A model generated the notes under the pieces. That model saw only the letters and a list, made by a program, of their open reading frames with translations. It ran no database searches and was not told where the DNA came from. Source: Flammula alnicola (lineage: Eukaryota; Basidiomycota; Agaricomycetes; Agaricales; Strophariaceae). Taken from it: a DNA stretch of 64,000 nt. This document shows positions 59,308 to 64,000 of the stretch, in pieces. The stretch spans positions 1-64,000 of the forward strand of contig JADNRV010000018.1 in assembly GCA_015499995.1 (NCBI GenBank), in the 5' to 3' direction. Numbering within the stretch: position 1 is the stretch's first letter; each line of letters starts with the position of its first letter. The translations under genes and the position numbers were made by a program.

Positions 59308-61222
59308 GATAGCAAATAATGTGGCCGGAAGAGCCTGGTTTGGGAAAATAGGAGTCGAAGGAGCGGAGGGTTACTGACAGTTCGTGTGGAAGGTGTGCAC
59401 TTGTCGGAATATTATGGCGAAGTCACGGTGGAGGAGATATAATTGTTCAAACTCCGACCAGCGTGGTGGTGTGGCGTTCTATTTTCAGCCGAACGTTCTA
59501 ACTTGGTCTGTTATTTATACTTCTAGGAGATTTATTGTTTCCTCCTGCTTATCGAGAAAAGAAACATTCAGTGGCGGCTTGACACTTCGGAACCGACTAT
59601 TGCCAAGCTGTTTAGTCTGGGTCCTGTATTCGTGTTCCTTTTTCCTAGCTTGGGCGGCTGGCAATCCTCCGTATCGAAGCTGCACACTGTCGACGTCTCC
59701 AGCTAGTACTTGGTCAGCTGCATTCTGAATAACAACGCTCCAATGGAAGCCGGGTAAGTTCTTGCTCTCGAAGTCCTCTCGCTACCATTTCATGGACTTA
59801 ATGCTCTGATAAGCCCGGCCGTGGTTCTTGATATCATGGTTCTTCAGAGTTCTTCTCACTGGGACTGAGTCCGGTGATGAGATCCGAGTCCACCGACGCC
59901 TCTGGAGTGTTGTGGACAAAAACATCTCGATATGGACCAAATTGTCTATGACCTCTCTCTCAATCAGTGCCTTTCTCCATCGCGGCGGAAGAGCAAAGGT
60001 AACACGAAGAATCCTGGGATGAATACAGCCTGAGGTACTATATACCCTATTGGTATTCGGTGGATCCCTGGCAGTGGACCTTTTTGACTCGGAGAACCGC
60101 GAGGTGGCATATCCTGGTGAGGTGGCATATCCTGGTGTCGTATCGCCTCATCGAGTTAATTTGTGGCTCATCTACTGCGGATTTGGTTACAATGCTGGTT
60201 GAACATATTTAACTATCTTATCTTCAATTTTTAGGACAACTTTCTTCTGCGGTGCTTCTGGGACATATCTGGTGCCTGTGGAGGTTCTATGTGGCCTAGA
60301 CAAATTCAAAGGTCGGGACGACGTCCAGTCATCGTCAGTCCCGTGCTGCTATACTGTGTGCTCGTCGAGCAACTCCGTCAAAGAAACTTGCTGAATAAAC
60401 AGCCCTTTCCATCCAAAGGAGTAAAATTTTCTCGCATCTCTTACATATCGACAGAGTCTTCCTTCGTTACTGCTGGATGTTGACAGTCGAGACGAGAGGC
60501 AATGACACATCCCAAAGGCGGAAAAATCGGGAGTCGTGCGGTACGTCCAGGCAACAATGTTAAATCCCTCTGATTCTGATTTTACCGTCATCCTCTAACC
60601 TGAATAGTAGGTTCAGATCTTGGACATTAGATTTTCGATCAAGTTACATAGTGCAATTTCCATTGATTTCTTTAGCGAACGTCCTTGCTATCTTAAACTA
60701 GAGCCAAGGTATAAAAATATTAGGCTTATTGCATGCACCTACATAAATGCCTTTCTACGGACATAGAGTACTATTCTGAAAAACCAGTCATTCCCACATC
60801 GGAAAGACATTACCTGGTTAAATGACGCAGATCTTTCATACAGTACTCGAGTACATTCAACGGATGATCGAATGATCGAAGACAAGTATTTGGTTCCGCC
60901 AATGTTCCAGAGTAAAACATACTCTCACAACTTGACTACATCACGCAGTGTGTATACCTTGTTATCATACTCATCCATCTGGCTGGGACACGCTGAACAG
61001 GCATTTCGTGGTGCAGATCCCGCCAAGACCCCCGTTTCCCTCCCTGTTGGGTAAAAATATGGCACACAGCCACGAAGCACGAGACCCGGATAATGGACTG
61101 GCAGACGCCCATTATTGAAGGCTGTCCAACATTCACGGTTGTCGCTGTCCGACCCATCTGCTAAACCGTGACCACCGGCGGTCCTCGAAACCGACAAAAC
61201 AAACCTTATACACTAACCACCA
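59308..61222. other. 1.9-kb region without a recognisable gene
   Basis: Scattered short open frames only. Contains an 18-bp unit (GAGGTGGCATATCCTGGT) repeated twice in tandem at 60101-60136. Confidence 0.5.
60101..60136 (+). repeat. Two-unit tandem repeat, 18 bp
   Basis: GAGGTGGCATATCCTGGT occurs twice without gap. No function evident. Confidence 0.9.
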
Positions 61223-64000
61223 ATGAGCTGCTGTGGCGAACCCAAGGAGAAGGGCTTGACGAACAGTCTCAAGCCGCAGGCGATGGGGCCGATTGTGACC
61301 CAACCAACTTTCCAACCCGGGCTGGAGAAACCACAGTATTTCCAACAACCCAGCATTTCGCCACCGCCGCCAGCTCTCGCGAACACTTTCTCTGCGAATG
61401 GCTTCCAGCAAACTCTGCAGCAGCACCCAGGATCGTGGAGTCATTCGCCTTCTCCGCCGCCAGTGAACGATTTCGGGGCACTGCAGAATGCAGGCACTCC
61501 GCTACCGCCTTCGACTTTCAACGGATCGACGACGTATAACGGCTCGACGTTCAGCGTTACGAATGGCTTCTCTTCGATGAATCAACCTTTGATGCGTCCA
61601 TCGTCTGCTCATTCGCCTCATATGTCTATCTCAACGCCGCCGCCCGGTCAAATGAATCAGCACAATGCTGCAGCTCAAGAGGAAGGAAAGATGTCCATTT
61701 CGATAGATTTTGGTGAGCACCAGCCTACTTTTGTGGAACCTCATCCTCAGTTTTGGTTCAGGTACTACCTTCTCTGGTGTTGTAAGCTGTCCTTTTGGCG
61801 CATATTGAAGTGTTTCGTTCTCATGCCATTTCCCAGGCATATGGTTCATCACGTATTGCTGGCGGCAAAGTCCAGCAAATCTTGACCTGGCCAGGTTCAT
61901 TCGAGACCTTCAGGAAGGTGAGGAAACACCACGTAATAGGTCCACTGAATCCTGGCTGATGTGACTTCCAGATACCCACTTGTCTGCTTTACGATGAGTT
62001 TGGCCGCGTGCTCGCCTGGGGATTGGAAGCCAAAAACTCTGGCCCGATGCCGGGAACCACTCGATGTGAATGGTTCAAGCTCTTCTTGGAGCCTCAAGCG
62101 CTTCGAGACGAATCCTCGATCGATCCTCGTCTCCCCGCGCTACCCGTAAGCCTTCTACGTGACACACTGATAGCCTGAGCATAAAATCTTAGTGCTTCAT
62201 TTACAGGCAGGGAAACGGGCAATCGACCTCATCATCGACTTCCTCAGCTGCCTTTGGGAGTACGCAAAAGAGCAAATCACGAGGGATATCGGAGCTGTTG
62301 CTGATTTGAGTATGGTGTCCGTTTCGAAACAAAATTCTCGATGCTGACTAAAGCATTGACAGACGCGGCTGATGTCTGGCTCACCGTGCCTGCAGCCTGG
62401 GACGCAAAAGGATGCGAGATCATGCGAGAGGCAGCTATCACTGCCGGCCTCGTGGCGAGCTCCAAAGCGGGGGATAATACATGGAGAGACCGCCTGAGAA
62501 TCATCACGGAGCCTGAAGCGGCGGCAGTGCATTGTGCACAGCTGAATGATCTGCACCATCTGAAGCCCTCGCAAAACTTCATCGTCTGTGATGCGGGAGG
62601 TGGTACCGTCGATCTCGCCGTGTACAAGGTGCGTTGCAAATTGACAACTCTTCAAGCTGACATATCTTGATGCTGACTACCCCTTCCGTTCCTCGACCTT
62701 GATCTCCGCCGACGTCATAGATAATTGGGCAAATGGCGAACCTCGAAATTGCCGAGATGTGTGCACGCTCCGGTGCTAATTGCGGTAGTCTCTTCCTTGA
62801 CCTCCGTTTCCGTGAGTTGGTCAAGGTTAGTCTTTTTTTTGGAACTGTCGCACATGCGTTCAATGCTTTGTCGTGATGTATGTTTGCTGAGGTGCATACT
62901 GATGCATCTCTTCGTTATAGACTCTTCTGGCCGACCATCCGGCGCATCTTGATCCACCCTCTTTGGCATATTTCAGTCAGTCATATTTGTTTTGTTCGAT
63001 TTGTTGTGGGATGGAAATACTGATTTTTCTTTTCTTTCTTTTTTCGATAGTGCATTCGTTCAGCGAGACTGACAAATTGAATTATACTGGCATACACGAT
63101 GACGGTTCGCTCACAAAGAACTCCCCTTGTTTTTCTTTCTTTCTTTTCTTACGTATGCTTTTCCTGTAGACAACATGTTCCACTTTACCTGCTTCAACGT
63201 CGAGGACCCGCACGATCCATCCGTTGGCCTGATCAATGGTCAGCTCTCTATACCCGGAAATTTGCTACGAAGAGAAGTCTTTGACCCTGTGGTCAACGAG
63301 GTGCGTTGGACTTCCTCTCGCTAGTTATCGAGACATCTAAATTTAAACTACCCCCTATGACTTAGGTTCTCCAACTTATCGAAGAGCAGATCGCAAGGGT
63401 CGACCAGCCCATCCATGCTCTCCTCCTCGTGGGAGGATTCGCCGGGAGCGAGTATCTGAAACAAAGGGTCCAAGTGCGTACTATTTATCTGTCTCGGGCT
63501 TGATATTATTGTATCTGAACAATTCTTGATTCTTTAAATACTGTAGGACCAATTCGGGTCAAGAATTCGAACTATTGCGCGCCCGCCGGACGCAGACACG
63601 GCCACGCTGCGCGGAGCCGCTGCATATGGTCTTGCACGACGACCGCTCGTCTCGAGTGTCATTGCGCCACGATCTTACCTAATGAAGGTGTGTTTTTTTG
63701 CGAAATATAAATTTTCATGCAAGCTCGATAAAGGGTGTTTTGCGTATCGCACGCTGATTGATACCATTGTGCACTTGCTCAGGTCAAGCTGCCTGCAGAG
63801 CAGGAAGATTGGTCGAAACGCCCGGCGTATATTAGGAACAATGACGCCGGAGTCGCGATTTGTGAAAATAGGTGCGTTGGTTCTCACCTCCCCGCTCTCT
63901 CTCGCCCTCGTCTTCTTTTCTCTGCCGTGCTAACGAAGCCGCCGGCTTGGTCCCTGCTGTGAACATCAGGTTGCAGTACCTCGTTTCGAAAGGAGCTATT
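61223..64000 (+). CDS. HSPA12-type Hsp70-like ATPase, cut by window end
   Basis: The leader MSCCGEPKEKGLTNSLKP starts with a Cys pair that could be palmitoylated, followed by about 120 residues rich in Pro, Ser and Gln. The actin-like ATPase fold then follows over many small exons. SISIDFG-TTFSGV-AYGSS is the first phosphate loop, formed across introns near 61714 and 61785. Then come CLLYDEFGRVLAWGLEAKN, AADVWLTVPAAWDAKGCEIM, RIITEPEAAAVHC and FIVCDAGGGTVDLAVYK, the second phosphate loop. The adenosine motif is HALLLVGGFAGSEYLK near 63430. Hsp70 members of this branch lack the usual substrate-binding domain and are abundant in Agaricomycetes. One exon near 62670-62740 could not be joined cleanly. 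Continues beyond 64000. Confidence 0.85.

Noticed and set aside
59384..60022. Open frames downstream of the Cbp6-like gene
   Set aside because: No motif, no plausible exon joins; treated as intergenic.

Overview
The window is from a filamentous basidiomycete, almost certainly an Agaricomycete. Genes are densely interrupted by introns of about 50-65 nt with GT..AG ends. The housekeeping proteins are fungal in type (NUP192, NOC2, SFT2, cytosolic LeuRS, bL31m, METTL14/KAR4). The accessory families are ones known to be expanded in mushrooms: NACHT proteins, TKL-like kinases, stand-alone caspase-like proteases, DUF4470/TPR proteins, F-box proteins and HMUDK_hel-type proteins. Exon joins were worked out by eye and are unverified by transcripts.

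Layout. 0.3-2.7 kb (-): long-chain acyl-CoA synthetase. 3.7-6.5 kb (-): accessory block with a broken kinase gene and a heavily damaged NACHT NTPase gene. 7.2-19.1 kb (+): three tandem caspase-like protease genes (A, B, C) sharing one architecture, with a relic of a fourth copy between A and B. 21.1-27.6 kb (+): cytosolic leucyl-tRNA synthetase, an unknown protein and SFT2. 27.9-34.8 kb (-): NUP192/NUP205. 35.3-36.9 kb (-): a HMUDK_hel/alpha-glutamyl-putrescinyl-thymine-pyrophosphorylase-like domain fused to a chromodomain. 39.6-46.7 kb (-): a tandem pair of TPR + DUF4470 proteins, followed by an F-box-like gene (46.9-48.6 kb). 49.8-52 kb: a small Cys-rich gene next to a retroelement RNase H fragment enclosed by perfect 80-bp direct repeats. 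52.1-54.2 kb (-): METTL14/KAR4-like protein with a long Met/Gly-rich tail. 55.0-59.3 kb: mitoribosomal bL31m and NOC2 from a shared divergent promoter, then a Cbp6/UQCC2-like gene. 61.2 kb to the end: an HSPA12-type Hsp70-like gene cut by the window edge.

The most interesting parts are two. The first is the kinase/NACHT/caspase neighbourhood, which looks like a fast-evolving self/non-self or regulated-cell-death locus with gain and decay of copies. The second is the base-modification-linked domain carrying its own chromodomain. Three of the accessory genes (kinase, caspase A, caspase B) break frame at a run of five G on the coding strand. This could be genuine decay or homopolymer error, so raw reads should be checked before calling them dead. 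The NACHT gene has at least four separate lesions and is more safely called a pseudogene.
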